Shown piece by piece: positions 1 to 12,617 of a stretch of DNA of 64,000 nt. The stretch is from Chaenocephalus aceratus (taxonomy: Eukaryota; Chordata; Actinopteri; Perciformes; Channichthyidae). The stretch covers positions 2,202,009-2,266,008 of the forward strand of contig CM043791.1 of the NCBI GenBank assembly GCA_023974075.1, written 5' to 3'. Numbering within the stretch: position 1 is the first letter of the stretch; each line of letters opens with the position of its first letter. Below the pieces are notes generated by a model. The model was given only the letters and a program-made list of their open reading frames with translations, was not told where the DNA came from and did no database searches. The position numbers and the translations under genes are program-made.

Positions 1-967
1 TATTGGCAAGTCTGATGTGGTTGGTAAAGCATCTAGCAGGCACTCAGAAGAGGTTGTGACAGGAGTCGTGCTCTCTAAACAGTGAAGGTGTGTACTTGCA
101 TTAGCAGCAGCAGTTAAATGATATTCAATGAGGATATCCTGCTCTGTCTCTCTCACTCATTTGTTGACTTTACGTCTTTTAGCCCAATAAGATGACATTA
201 TCTTAAGAGTGATGAGGTGCTGTCGTCACTGTACATAAGTTGTGCACTTGGCTGTAATGGACTGAGTCTTCCTTCTCCAGTTCTGCTCGTCTGGAAAGTG
301 GTACGTGATCCTGAAAATGGGAGGGGGAAAAAAGGTGCTGCAATATCACTGCAAATAAGTGTTGCAATAAACAACATTCAATGTAATACATCTTCTGTAG
401 TGTTAAAAAAAGATGAAGTGTCAGGGATTGTCATGGGTACATGACAAACATGAGGGTACAACATCTTTGAAACCTGCACAGTCTAATGCAATGGTTCCCA
501 AAACAGTGTTCCGTTAGACAGTCCAGGTGTGCTTGTATCGTGTATTTGACAAGGCAGCACACATTATGCAATATATAAAACTATTTATGAATAATTATTA
601 TCTAGATCAGCACTCATTTTCCACTCGAGACACATTCTATATCCTAAAAAACAAACAAAACAAAGACTAGCTGATTTACAAGCTTTAAAAAAGGCATCTT
701 ACAAGATCAAAGCTTTTAAATCTATACGTTTTTTCACTATTCAAATGTTGTGAAAGTATTAAATAGGGCTTAGTTTGTTGGCATTAGTTTATGCCAACAA
801 TATAAAGAGTGCACACATTATAGATACTATTTGACATGATGAATATGTGTGCCTTGACACAACATCTCTGAAAACCACTACTTTAATGTAAGCCAATACA
901 ACAGCCCTACAACACAAACGTATTCATTTGTAGTATCAGAAGGCCTATTGCAATCCATCAGCTGGTA
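1..967. other. Intergenic DNA, no gene seen
   Basis: AT-rich sequence with only short chance open frames. I see no splice-flanked exon, RNA gene or transposon terminus. The two short ORFs near 203-444 overlap on opposite strands and resemble no family I know. Confidence 0.6.
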
Positions 968-975
968 CTGTAATA

Positions 976-1118
976 CAGTGGTTCTCAGCCATGTCAGGCC
1001 TCGACCCCCAAAAAGAATCATATTTGAACTGGGGACCCCCCAACATAATGATATTTGAACTGGGGACCCCCCAACATAATGATATTTGAACTGGGGATCC
1101 CTCCATTGAGAACCACTG
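976..1118. mobile_element. hAT-type MITE with three 31-bp internal repeats
   Basis: The left end CAGTGGTTCTCA is the exact inverted complement of the right end TGAGAACCACTG. An 8-bp duplication flanks it (968-975 CTGTAATA and 1119-1126 CAGTAATA, one mismatch), which is the hAT size. The 143-bp interior is little more than three copies of a 31-bp unit that contains TTTGAACTGGGG. No coding capacity, so it would depend on a transposase supplied in trans. Confidence 0.85.
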
Positions 1119-1392
1119 CAGTAATACTTGGTTTGTGGTCATTTAGAAAACAGTGTCAACATCTTACACTAATGTTGCATTCAAAGAAAGAAGAGGGAAA
1201 AGCTGCATTGCAAGGTGAAATGAGCTGAAATAACATTGCACAATTGTAAATGTGGATCAACATCAGGGTAAATTCATTATTAATCTTAACTACATAAAAT
1301 ACCAGCGTAAACAAACATCTAACTTTAATGAAATAAACGGGACCAATGCAGCCCAGTGGACTATAGTCCTGAAACACCGTCATATCATGAAA

Positions 1393-1793
1393 GTCATGGA
1401 TGAACTTAAACCTGGTGTTTGCACTTTCTCCATTTATCTCTTGTACAATGTTCATATTTCAAATATAAAGTGCTTACCCCATGGCCACGGATGTTACAAT
1501 TATGTTCAGGCCATAAGAAGTACCCGCATCTTCCGTATTGTTCAATAAAAAGCTTTTTAATCCAATCGGTGGACATTTTCTCCGTATTTTCGCCATGCTT
1601 TCAACTAAGCGACCCTATCGGTTGGGAGGTGTATTGCACTCCTCTGATACATTATAACTATGAGAAAATGGCCACCGATTGGATTAAAATGAGTTTTATT
1701 GAACAATACGGAACATACGGGTACTTTTGAGGACCCATACATAATTGTAATAAATGGAGAACGTGCAAACACCAGGTTGAAGTTCATCCATGA
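1393..1793. repeat. Foldback / long inverted repeat
   Basis: The left arm (about 1393-1582) is repeated as the reverse complement at about 1657-1793. Shared blocks include CCTGGTGTTTGCAC, CCGTATTGTTCAATAAAA and TTAATCCAATCGGTGG. The left arm has about 57 extra bases near 1437-1493 that the right arm lacks. The spacer (1583-1656) is unique. It looks like a foldback or long-TIR transposon remnant; I could not fix outer ends or a target duplication. Confidence 0.75.
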
Positions 1794-2396
1794 CGGTCGT
1801 GACAAGACGACGATCCATGACTCGGTGGACTAGACACGAGAGTACTTCTCTCTGTAAATAAACGCACGTCCAAACACCGTCATATTTCAGAATAGAAATT
1901 AAGCTAAGAGAGCCCATTATTTCTTGATAACTTTTCTGTTTTTAGCGGATCAAACGATGTGAAATTACCTCTTCTTCTCCGTGTATTCCACCCTCTCGTT
2001 TCGACTAGCGTGGTAAAAGCTGGCCTCCTGTTTTTGTATGCGTCACCAATATGCACTTATTTGATTGGCTGACTCGCACCACGTGATTCAGTTACAATGC
2101 AGGCAATTGGTCTATTTGTTTCTTGGCGCTAAAAACAGCGGTTAAGAAATAAATAAAACATATTAAATAATGAGCAATCGAATCCAAATGGCCTGGTTAT
2201 AGATCTGGGGAACAGACCCAGAACCCTTAAGGTTCCAACTTGTACACTCTCAGAGTTAAATTAATACACTGACAAATCTTCATAAATATTTAGCTTGTTA
2301 GTTGACATATATATATTACAACTAACGTTTACCTACATATAAGCATATGATATAAGCCCAAAACAATGCAGTGGTTTTTTTCTGCACAGAATTCAC
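1794..2396. other. Intergenic DNA, nothing assigned
   Basis: AT-rich sequence between two transposons. No open frame of note and no recognisable motif. Confidence 0.5.
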
Positions 2397-2400
2397 TTAA

Positions 2401-2777
2401 AGGTGGGGTAGGTAAGTTTCAGAAACCGGCTCGAGATACACTTTTTGTTATATTCCATGGAATGCTCTTAACATCCCGATAGCAATGAATATCTGAAGTG
2501 CTTTGACAACAAATCCATAAAAAAATGTCATCTGTAGAAGCCGTAATACTGTAAAAAGTACAACCAATTAGTTTAGCCGGCCCGGCTAAACAGATTGGAT
2601 GGCCTCCCTGCCTGTCAGCCTTCCATCGGGGCACAAATGTATCTCGTGCCCTCATTGGTCATGTGCGCGTTCGTGTGTGTTGGAGGAGGGGCTCTATAAG
2701 GAAGTGGCAGATTTTCTCCAGTTGTGTATTTTCAAATTCGATCTCGAGCCGGTTTCTCAAACTTACCTACCCCACCT
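2401..2777. mobile_element. TTAA-target MITE, copy 1 (complete)
   Basis: A 377-bp element with near-perfect inverted ends, AGGTGGGGTAGGTAAGTTT on the left and its complement on the right. It is flanked by TTAA at 2397-2400 and 2778-2781. TTAA duplication is typical of piggyBac and Kolobok superfamilies; the ends do not begin with the CC usual for piggyBac, so Kolobok-like is my preference. Two further copies lie at 5173-7136 (interrupted) and 50476-50749 (truncated). Confidence 0.88.
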
Positions 2778-2781
2778 TTAA

Positions 2782-3174
2782 GATAAAAGTAATATTCCCA
2801 AACGTACTGTAAAAGCAGGAAGAGGGCGATCTGGACGAGGTAGAAATGCCAAAGCAGCCAGGAGAGATCAATCCAAAATGACACGGGGTGGATGGAACAT
2901 ACCACTAGGTTAAAATAAGATATTATGGGACATTTGGACTGCTCCACTCCTTGTAGTCTCTGTCCAAATGTCACTTTTAGATGTTGTTGTCATTACGCAC
3001 AAACTTAAGAAGATTTACACATAATAATAATTTAAAATAAAATCACAACCCATTGTCCTCAACAAAAACATTTTTAATTTCTTTTTATGGAATGAATACC
3101 TATAGTGATGATTAAATGTTATACAATGATTTGTACAGTCTGGTACCTGAAAAAGGTTAAATGGCACTGATGGA
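2782..3174. other. Intergenic DNA, nothing assigned
   Basis: Sequence between two transposons without a recognisable gene or repeat. Confidence 0.5.
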
Positions 3175-3603
3175 AACAAATGTGCCCAAAGCTTAGTCTG
3201 CTTGGACTTTTTTTTGTGCTAAATCTCTCTAAAAAGGTCAATTCTCACTTGTTTTGCCTCACTCTTGATACAGAGTACTTATTATATGTTATACTTTGGA
3301 TTCCTAAAGCTTTTAGGCTACTAACCAACCAATCAATCAAGGGTGGTTTTCACTATAAGTAATGGGTTTTATTTGGGCGGAGACAAGAATTTACACTTTT
3401 TGACTATGTTCCATCTGGATTTACTCTGACACTGAAACATCTTTATTGATTCTGACACTTCTACATCCAACTCACAGATATGACCTTGCTTTGATAAAAG
3501 ACATTATTCATATAACCCTTTTAGAAATTAAGTTGTAGTCCTTTGTTTTGGGCATGTCATTTTCGAGCCTGAAACCTGAAAAACAGGCTTGGGGCTTAAG
3601 AGG
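3175..3603 (+). mobile_element. piggyBac-like element, 3'-end fragment
   Basis: It matches, in opposite orientation, the left part of the complete element at 26010-27580 (shared blocks such as CTCTCTAAAAAGGTCAA, GGATTCCTAAAGC and CTACATCCAACTCACAG). It ends in GCTTAAGAGG followed by TTAA at 3604-3607, the terminal motif of that family. The 5' portion is missing. No coding capacity. Confidence 0.75.
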
Positions 3604-3607
3604 TTAA

Positions 3608-4750
3608 GTGATGTACTTCATGTAAAGAGACTCATTACTTTCAACAAAGCCAGGTGTGTGTTTGTGGTTGAGACAGAAGTGGGGACCGAACCTGGCTCAT
3701 CAATAATACTAATACTAATAATAAGTGACCTAACCTGGCTCAGCAGAGGATGTTCTTAGTTACAGACTGACCGCTCACCCAATCCTCACTCCACTGACTC
3801 AACAGTCGATTATAACGCTGACAGCAGATTGGAAGGATTTGGACATTGCTGCATTTACTTTGAAACAGACTTTCTGTGACTTTCTTGGTTTGATACTGAA
3901 GTGCAAATTGAGGTCAACTGATGGGACTAAACAGTGGGTCAGGACCCGGTGCTGGGTCATGGGAAGGCTGCTGTCTCTCAATGATTCTTTATTCTAACCC
4001 TCCAGCTCTTTTATCAGCTTGCATTCCTTTAGCATGACATAATATAGTCATAACTCAATCAATGCAGGTAAGCAGTCTACTAAACCGAGTTTACAAGCTT
4101 TCAAATGTGGCTCTACTGATCTGCAGATCAGAGCTCCAATCCTGCCAAACATGTGAGTGTGTGTGAAGTGGCACTTGAAGACCTCGACCACACACCCTGC
4201 CCTCTGTCAGCACACACAATCCAAATCTGTAAACACCCTGCAAAGCCGCTTTCCTTTTCCCCTCATCAAATGTGCCAGAATCTTCTCAAAGAATTGGGAA
4301 TAGTTGAAATTCAGAGTCCAAAGAATGGCATCATTAAGAGGCTTTGATTGGTGGAGCACCTTCATTGTGGCAGGCGGTCTGAGTGAATGAGAGTTAGTGA
4401 AGGACTACTCTAAGCGTTTGAAAAGATAAACACTATCCAAGCGATAAGATGAAGTGTTATTACAGAAGACTATTGAAAGTCTTTGGAATGGAACAAATGG
4501 AGATGCATGCTGGGAATTAACTAGGCGACTTAGCTGTGGTACGAAAAGTAGAAAGGTTTTGATGACATTCTATCAAATCTCTGGAGCAGGGGTCCAACAC
4601 AAATGCTCTCAGAGGCACAAGGCCACAACATGTTGATTTACACATTTATGTTTCAACATGTTTCACTCCATCAACTATGTCCATGGCATGCTCTAGATTT
4701 GTTTATGTTTTGTTATGTTTACACAACCAAACGTGTTTTCATTGTAGTAC

Positions 4751-4787
<37 letters not shown>

Positions 4788-5168
4788 CTACCTCATGTAC
4801 AAATGCAAAGCTTTGCTAATGCTGTTATGCTGTATGATGATTAAATGTTTGCATCTTGCAGGCTTCCAATTGTGAGTGGACCATTTAACCACAGTCATGT
4901 GTATTTTTGTAGGATAGGCCTTCTATTATTAATATATTCCTTATAGATGCAATTAAGCAGCTGCTAAATGCTCCTCCAGCTCATTCAACAGATATTTTGG
5001 TGGAGTTGGTAGAGACCGAATCTTAGCTGAAAGGAAAGTGAGTGTTAGAATTCGATTAAACCAAAGCTTTGGATAAATTATTGCACAAAGTGTCCCCACC
5101 AATGATTGCCACTCATACAGTAATACTTCTATTTATCCTGTAGTCCACAATCAGCATCAAAAACATTC
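3608..5168. other. Intergenic DNA with a (TAG)n microsatellite
   Basis: No gene is visible. The only clear structure is an uninterrupted AGT/TAG trinucleotide run at 4751-4787. Confidence 0.6.
4751..4787. repeat. (TAG)n microsatellite
   Basis: About twelve uninterrupted trinucleotide units, preceded by a short degenerate stretch (GTAGTACAG). Confidence 0.95.
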
Positions 5169-5172
5169 TTAA

Positions 5173-7136
5173 AAAGGTAGGGAAGGCAGGCCCGGCTCCA
5201 GGATGAAATTACTGAGGGGGCTGTTAAAAAATCCGAGGGGGCGATTTTTCACAACAACGAAAAATACTGGCAATGTAATTAATTGACACACCAAGCTTTT
5301 TTCCTTCTCACTGCTCTACAATCTCTTTGCTTCTTTATTTGTATTCCGGATTTACCCCTCTCATTCCGTTCTTTTCCTCTGATCTAATAACAGATATTAG
5401 ATAGTTGATAGATAGATGGCTGCACTTTGGTTAACAGAATAACATTGATTTCCTCAATTTATCAATGGACAGGCTCTGTAATTATACCATAACCTTTTCT
5501 CCTCTATCCCTTAACTCTTCTTCCTATATATATTTACTTACCTCTAGTCAGGTCAGGATTAAAGAAACATTAATCTGGTTGATTTTTTATTTTCAGGCAT
5601 TTCATAAGAAAGTGACTAATATATAAACCAAATGTAATAGTGGATCAAATACACCAAATGGACAGACACAGATTACAAATTAAAATAAAGTCCCCTGGTT
5701 TGTCTGCCATGAGAAAAATCAAATCAATGTTAAAAAATCCGTCACTAGATGTCGCTCATTGTACCAATACGGTTGATATAATACATAGCATATTATTATT
5801 CTAGTAAAAGGGCTCGCTTTGGCAAACACCTGATCCATACAGGCAGCCCTAAATAATAACAAGTAACCATCCTGTGTGGTGCTATCTGTAGTTGTCTGTC
5901 TTATTTTTGTTGATGTCATATTGTTTTCACCAGGGCCGGCCCTTGGCATAGGCAGTATAGGTGAATGCTAAGGGCATCAAGCCATCGGGGGGGGCGAAAT
6001 TTGGGGAGAAAAATGACATCATTTATTTTTTAGCTGCCTGGATTATAACAGACAAAGACTCATTCTGAAAACTGCACTGGAACAACATAACATCAAGGAC
6101 ACGGATTTCAAGTCAATATACGAATGTAAATCAAGAAATGAAGTAAACAAGCTGATCTTCAAGTTCCTCAAAATCACTGCTCTGAGGACAAGGATTTAAT
6201 ATAAACATTTAATAAATCAACAGTAGGTGGCGATATATGCTCCAAGCAAGTGGAAGCGATTTGCCATTAAAGAAAAAAGAAGAAGAAGTAGAATAAGAAA
6301 TACGCTAACGCTACAAACAGGCACAACACTGTTACTCTGTTTTCACTGACATATAACATTTGATTTCACCTTGCTCTATGTTTTTTAACGCACGTTAAAA
6401 AACAGGAACATTTTCGGGAGTTTCAACCGGGTACCAGCCACGGAAAACGGGGACTCTGCCCGGAAAACGGGGACGTTTTGGTCACCCATCCAACTACAGC
6501 TACTGTAAGCACACACGCTAACATTAAGACTACAAGCTCACTTGGGGTGGAGGCTTTTTTACACGTTGCTTGACTGCCTGCCCACATATCTGATCTAAAC
6601 ATAGTAACGTGTATTGGGGAAAATAATTATTTAAAGTTATTTAATAATTGTGACATTTATTGTACTTTTTGATGGATGAATGATACTCAAAGTGAGGGGG
6701 CAAAGAATACAATTGAGGGGGCAATTCCCCCTTTTGCCCCCTCGTGGCGCCGGGCCCGAGGGTTGGTGAGAATGGAGAAACCAGCTCGAGTGCGCTAGAA
6801 TTTGAAAGTACGCAGCCGAAAACAATCTGCCTCTTCCTTCAGACTTCCTTACAGAGCCCCTCCTCCAACACACACGAACGCGCACATGACCAATGAGGGC
6901 ACGAGATCAGTTTGTGCCCAGATGGAAGGCTGACAGGCAGGTAGGCCATCCAGTTACTTTAGCCGGGCCGGCTCAGATGATTGGTTGTGCTTTTTACAGC
7001 ACTACGGCTTCCACAGATGACATTTTTTGTGGATTTATTGTCAAAGCACTTCAGATATTCATTGCTATCGGGATGTTAAGAGCATTCCATGGAATATAAC
7101 AAAAAGTGTTTCTGAAGTGAATTACCTACGCTACCT
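5173..7136 (-). mobile_element. TTAA-target MITE, copy 2, interrupted by a hAT
   Basis: The right part (6767-7136) is the reverse complement of the MITE at 2401-2777 and ends next to TTAA at 7137-7140. Its missing left terminus is found 1.6 kb upstream: TTAA at 5169-5172 followed by AAAGGTAGGGAAGG, the degraded terminal repeat. The intervening hAT (5187-6758) has split the element about 14 bases from its end. Removing the hAT and one target copy rejoins a recognisable terminal repeat running into GAGAAACC. Confidence 0.75.
5187..6758. mobile_element. hAT-like transposon inserted in a MITE terminus
   Basis: The left end CAGGCCCGGCTCC and right end GGCGCCGGGCCCG are imperfect inverted repeats, and G-rich GAGGGGGC blocks lie just inside both ends. 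Flanking octamers AGGGAAGG (5179-5186) and AGGGTTGG (6759-6766) agree at 6 of 8 positions, fitting an old hAT duplication. A second hAT-style terminus, CAGGGCCGGCCCTTGG, begins at about 5934 with no partner found, so another element may be buried inside. No transposase ORF remains. Confidence 0.7.
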
Positions 7137-7195
7137 TTAATCAAACTCGTGTTTTTATAAAGAAAATCTAAATCTCCCCAGCATTAAGTGCATGC

Positions 7196-7295
<100 letters not shown>

Positions 7296-8448
7296 TGACC
7301 TATTGTAGTGTGTGTGTTTGATTGGCAGCCGGCCGGCCCTGCTGGCTGGGTGCTGCTCTGACTGACCAGGATCATCTGGAGGTCTTTATCCCCGCACGCT
7401 GAGCAGGACACACACTGCTGCTTCTGGACACTACTCTTTAACCCATTTAATACACTTGAACAAAGGCAGTGGACCCCCATGTATACATGTTCCTGCACCA
7501 AAGAACAGCTTGGAATGTAACCAAAGTTAGGGCCAGTTGGCCCCTACGTGACATTGTGCTTCTGAAGGTAACGCTCAATTATAAAGAAGGAAAAATGTGT
7601 TTTTAATTTGAACAACATCTTCTGCATAAGTACAACATACTGAAGAGTAATTGAAGACATGATCATTTAGGTTACGTCTCATTGTATGTGACAGCTGGCT
7701 TAACAACAGAACAGTAACCAGTTATCTTTATTGTAAATGTTTTTTGTCAGATAAGGGTTGTGTAATTTTGTCATCTTCAATGATATATTCATGACTAACT
7801 CTGGCTTCACAATTTGATATTGCTAACAAATGCCTGTTTGTGAACCTATCCAGCAGAGACAGAGCAGCATGCAGTGTGCGTCCAGCTGATGTATTAAAAT
7901 ATTCACTCTGTTGTGGTCCACAACAACTTCTGTGAACATGTCTTGTTTTTAAAATGCTCCATTATGTTCACCAGTCGTCTGCTGAGCAGGAAGTGAACTG
8001 TGGGTTTTCAGGGCTAAAATACAGCAACACATCTTTGATTCATGTCGTTTATAACTGGAATATTACAATTATTATTAACTGTGTCTGTAGTCTACAACAC
8101 AACAACATAGGAAATAACAACAATAAACACGATTTAAACAGACACAAACATAAACCATTTAACTACGTAGCCTACTACTTGTAGAAGTACAAATGTCCAG
8201 GAAATATTCCAAAATCAACAACAACTGCGAGGCTGCACACACGACGCTCCGCTTCCGCAACGTTTTGAAACGCGCCTGGTGTGTTAGGTCGCAGGAGGAG
8301 GTCGCAGCGTGGCGCAGACACTCCTGGTGCGTTTAGGGGGTGAGCCAAAGAACTGGTGAAGACATTTTAAGTTGTTACTGGCACAAATGACAAAATACAA
8401 TTTTAAAATTACATATCTTGCTATATTATTACCTAACCCATATTATTG

Positions 8449-8482
8449 ACGGCAAAAGTTCAATTATTTGAACTTTTGCCGT
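8449..8482. repeat. Perfect 15-bp inverted repeat (hairpin)
   Basis: Arms ACGGCAAAAGTTCAA (8449-8463) and its exact complement (8468-8482) are separated by TTAT. There is no T-run after it and no known RNA family match that I can name. Confidence 0.9.
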
Positions 8483-8851
8483 AATTGGTGAATTGGTGAA
8501 TGAAACACCTATAATGGTGATTTTCAGTGGGAATATGAAGTTGCTGCAAAAAGTCAAATCCCCCCTAAAGAAATACAAATCCTCTGCAGCATAGTCCCAC
8601 TTCTCATTCCAGCTTAAACTCTATAGTTAATGTTTCCACATAGTGTTTGAGTTATTTCTTATCAGTGTGAAAGACAAATAGACACACACAGCTCCTCTCA
8701 GATCTGGACTGTCCTCCCTCCTCCTTCCTCTCCCCTCCCTTTCTGCTCAGCTGAATAACCACTAAAGGTAAGTGAGATCATAATGACCCTGCACCGTCCA
8801 TACAAACCTGATTAGACATGCAACCCTCTGCCTAATGAGCTGAAACACTGC

Positions 8852-8856
<5 letters not shown>

Positions 8857-8939
<83 letters not shown>
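8857..8939. repeat. (GT)n microsatellite
   Basis: About 41 uninterrupted GT units, on the same strand 79 bp upstream of a CA tract, so the pair forms a potential long inverted repeat. Confidence 0.97.
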
Positions 8940-8942
<3 letters not shown>

Positions 8943-9015
8943 TGTCTGTATTTTGCTCCTTTAGTCACAGCTGTGTGTGGTATTGTCTAACACACACTGA
9001 CACTAGTAACCATGT

Positions 9016-9017
<2 letters not shown>

Positions 9018-9063
<46 letters not shown>
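9018..9063. repeat. (CA)n microsatellite
   Basis: About 23 CA units, complementary to the GT tract at 8857-8939. Confidence 0.97.
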
Positions 9064-9064
<1 letters not shown>

Positions 9065-9547
9065 AGAACTATGTGTTGATGCATGTAAGTGATGTCTCTT
9101 GGTGCCATTAGTGGGCAATCAAAATCAGTTGACAGAAAAAACACAATAGCTATCTTATGAAGTAATAATAGATATGGCCTTATATTATATTTACACATCC
9201 TACGACAAAGAGGAATATTAGAATTCACTCAAACTTTTGTTGGTTTTCTCTCTAAATTGCTCACTCCCTCTTTTAGCTCTGGTTTGGTCTCCACCAACCC
9301 CTGAGGAACACACTTTAATTGCTACATGCTGCTCCTCTCCAAAGTCAATAACTTTGTCTTACCATTTGATTTCTTTCTTTGCTGAAAATTCCTACTGATG
9401 GAAATGGGGTTGATGAGATCTGTGAAACTGATACATAAGTGAAATGTGCAGGGCTGGAAAGTTGGTTGTACCTTTTCTGTGCTGTTTCCAGCCCCCAACC
9501 CAGCCTGAAGCCATAAAGTAGAAAAGCTATACCGTATATCAATAGAG

Positions 9548-10797
9548 CAGTGACCACCAACTGGCGGCCCGCGGGCCACATCCGGCCCGCCAGACATTCT
9601 CATCCGGCCCGCACGACGGGGGTGACTGTGGCGTTGGCGGAGTGGTTACTGCGTTCGCCCTCCACCCATTTCTTTGTTTACAACGTCTCGTGAGTAAGGT
9701 GCAGTACCGGAGTCCAACAGAGAGGCAGCAGCTGCGGGACAGTAGACTGCGTACTGCGAAACCTTCCCTCCCCTGAAGAAGAAGTGATCCTTCGTTCTGA
9801 AGAGTCTGGTTAATGCGCTCCGCACCACAGCAGTAGCCCCGCTGCGACAGAGTCCAACAGAGAGGCTGGAGCTGCGGGACAGTAGCCTAGAAGCAGGGTT
9901 GGGTTGTAACGGAATACATAACGGCGTTACGTAATCAGAATACAAAAATCAAGTAGGCTAACTGTATTCAGCTGGCGTTACATTTGAAAAACGAGTAATC
10001 TGATTACAGTTACTTTCATAAACCTGAAGTGAATACATTTTGGAATACTTATTGGAATTATTGGTGGAAAAGTTTCCTCACAAAATGTAATATTCATTAC
10101 CGGCAGAACTGTGTGCACACTGCACAGCGCTGCAGCATGTATGTGAGCGAGAGAGAGATGCAGCGTGTATGTGAGGCCCCGCCCCCGCACGCAGATGAGA
10201 GAGAGATCTCTTTTAAAATAAATTGAAAGTTAGAAACGGAGATGGTTAGATAAAATGTGCAAGATAACGTTTATGTAGCATTTCTTTATTGTCGAAATGA
10301 TGACATTTATAACGGGATGAAATCAAAGTGAATGGCCTGCTGCTGCTGAATGCATGGGGCAAGTGACTGGAACAAGTTTTAAAAGTTATTACATCGTTTC
10401 AGATAATAATAATAAATAATAATGATAATTCATTCTATTTAGGGCCGCCTTTCAAAGCACCAAAGGACACCTTACAATTCATAACATATTCCAAGGAAAG
10501 GTTTTAAGACAGTACAAAGAATGCAGTCCGGGTGATGTTTTTTATGTGGGGTGCAGATGAGAGACCTGTCAGAATGACACCAAGATGTTGTGTTTGAGTT
10601 CTTGATAAGCCATGAAAACAGTAAAATAAGTGTCTCCTGTTCACCAAAACATACCCATCTGTTATGGAAAAAGAAAGTATTAAAAAAGTAATCTGAATAC
10701 TATTTATAAAATTCTGGGCTATATAAAAATCGCTGGCCCGCGATAGTGTCTATTGGTTACATTTCGGCCCTTGGACAAATGTAGTTGGTGATCCCTG
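9548..10797. mobile_element. hAT element, 1250 bp, with exact target duplication
   Basis: The terminal repeats CAGTGACCACCAACT and AGTTGGTGATCCCTG pair with one mismatch, followed by GGCCCGC-rich subterminal blocks on both sides. An identical 8-bp duplication CAATAGAG flanks it (9540-9547, 10798-10805). Inside, a block containing CAACAGAGAGGC and CTGCGGGACAGTAG occurs twice, about 140 bp apart. From about 9893 a GTAACGG-type segment may be a further small hAT insertion. No transposase frame survives. Confidence 0.88.
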
Positions 10798-10805
10798 CAA
10801 TAGAG

Positions 10806-11224
10806 TATCCAAGGAATACACAATGTAAAATATGAAGAATAAATGAAAACGCTCTACAATAGACCACTACACACTACAAAAATATAAACGTATAGACCAA
10901 ATTAGCATTTAAATTCACAATCAGACAAAAATAGATAACGTAAAATACCCAAATATTTCCCAAATAGCAAAATAACATTAGTTATTTCCCATCAGCATCA
11001 TTTCACATGTTTGTTCATACAAGCTCAACAAGTGATCTGTAACAAAACAAATATCAGGCCTTTTCAAGAAAATATGGAAGATCATTATTAAAACTAAATA
11101 AAAGTTAAGGCCCAAGCAAACATCCTTGTGGCAACACTCACACACACTAAAACGTTTCCATGAAATATAACTCTTAACCTGCTTGCCCCAACCTGCTCTT
11201 AACCTGCTTGCCCCCAACCTGCTT
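10806..11224. other. Intergenic DNA, nothing assigned
   Basis: AT-rich, no recognised feature apart from a short local duplication of AACCTGCTTGCCCC near 11178-11222. Confidence 0.5.
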
Positions 11225-12245
11225 TTTTTTCACGACACTGTGTCTCAGGGCTTCTTAATATTAAAAAAACTATGAATGTGTCATACCCTTCTAACAGGAA
11301 GAAACTCAGCTAACTGATGATACGAACCATTTTTACCGAAACAAAAGTCTCACAAGAAGGGTCTAAATGAGCCCTGAGCGAAAACATGCTAACGCAGAGC
11401 ACAGAACTCTAGCTATACCGATCGATATACTTATTGGATCTGCACAAACAAGCTTACAGTAGCTAACATCCTGAGATTCCACAGATTATAGAAATATAAG
11501 TATCATCACTGAGCCATTAGATCTCGCGACAGGGGAAGCAAATACAGACAACACACGACGTAGCTTTAGGTAGCAAAACACGGAGATATGCTCACCTTAG
11601 CTGTTATTCTGATCAAAAGTTGTGTTCAATGGCATTAAAACGAGAAAAAACGCGGCTGAAGGTTAATCCATAGGTTAATCCAATGTATCTGTCATTTTGA
11701 AAACAAATATTGATAATCCATAATTCCATTTTTATGCAAAAATCGGAGGATAAATATTAGCTGCTAATGGTAGCCACCAGAGGTTAGCGCAGCTTCCGGT
11801 TTTTGCTACGTGTCACTCTCACTCCTTATTTGGTAACGTATGTGTGTGTATGTGGAACTTTCCCTCGATTCCATTGGCTCTAGCGGTTAAAAAGAGATGT
11901 CAATCATCCAAATCGACCAAGGGGGGCCAGAGATAGTTCAAATCCACCCAAATGACCCCAAAAGTGTTTGTTTTTTTCCAAATCTCTCTAAAAAGGTCAA
12001 ATTTCACTTGTTTTGCATCAATCTTGATACAGGGTACTTATTATATGTTATAGTTTGGATTCCTAAAGCTACCATCCCATCATTCAAGGGTGGTTTTCAC
12101 GATAAGTAGGCTAATGTGTGTTTTTTGGACGGACACAATGATTTACATTTTTTTACTATGTTCAATCTGAATTTACTTTAAAATAAAAATAAATCTATAT
12201 TGATTCTGACTTTTCTACATCCAACTCACAGATGTACCATTGCTT
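11225..12245 (+). mobile_element. piggyBac-like element, internal fragment
   Basis: Collinear, in opposite orientation, with most of the complete element at 26010-27580: CTGTGTCTCAGGGCTTCTTAA at its left and CATCCAACTCACAGATGT at its right. Both terminal repeats are missing. It also contains the CTCTCTAAAAAGGTCAA block shared with 3175-3603. Non-coding. Confidence 0.7.
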
Positions 12246-12522
12246 GTTTGCACCTGTTAGCATCTAGCTCTTCTGCTTACAAACATTTAGCCATCCCTGC
12301 TTATACAAGTATACAAGTAATAGTTTTAGTTGTCTGCGGTCTGCGGAGGCCTACTCCCACCTGTTGAGTACGGCTGTGCTGAGGTGGTTATATCTCTTAC
12401 AGGCTCCGCCCTCTACTGGACTCTATGGGTACTATCTTACCCCGCCAGCATTCTCCCACTGAGACTTCTATAGACGTAGCCGGCCCTGGGCGGGCCTACC
12501 TGAATGCGCGCGCATCACACCG

Positions 12523-12530
12523 TATAAAAG
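12523..12530 (+). promoter_or_regulatory. TATA box of DIRS copy 1
   Basis: TATAAAAG lies 95 bp upstream of the ORF1 ATG, in a segment nearly identical in copy 2 (51442-51449). It is the likely core promoter for the element transcript; the transcription start is not determined. Confidence 0.6.
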
Positions 12531-12617
12531 GAGGCCTCGGGTCCTGACTATCATCCTTTTCTCTTCAGCAAGCGGAAGTGTTTTCACGGAGCTTAGAAAG
12601 ACGAAAAATTAAGAGTA

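Noticed and set aside
8695..8775. Pyrimidine tract plus splice-donor-like AGGTAAGTGAG as an exon
   Set aside because: No open frame or second splice site supports it.
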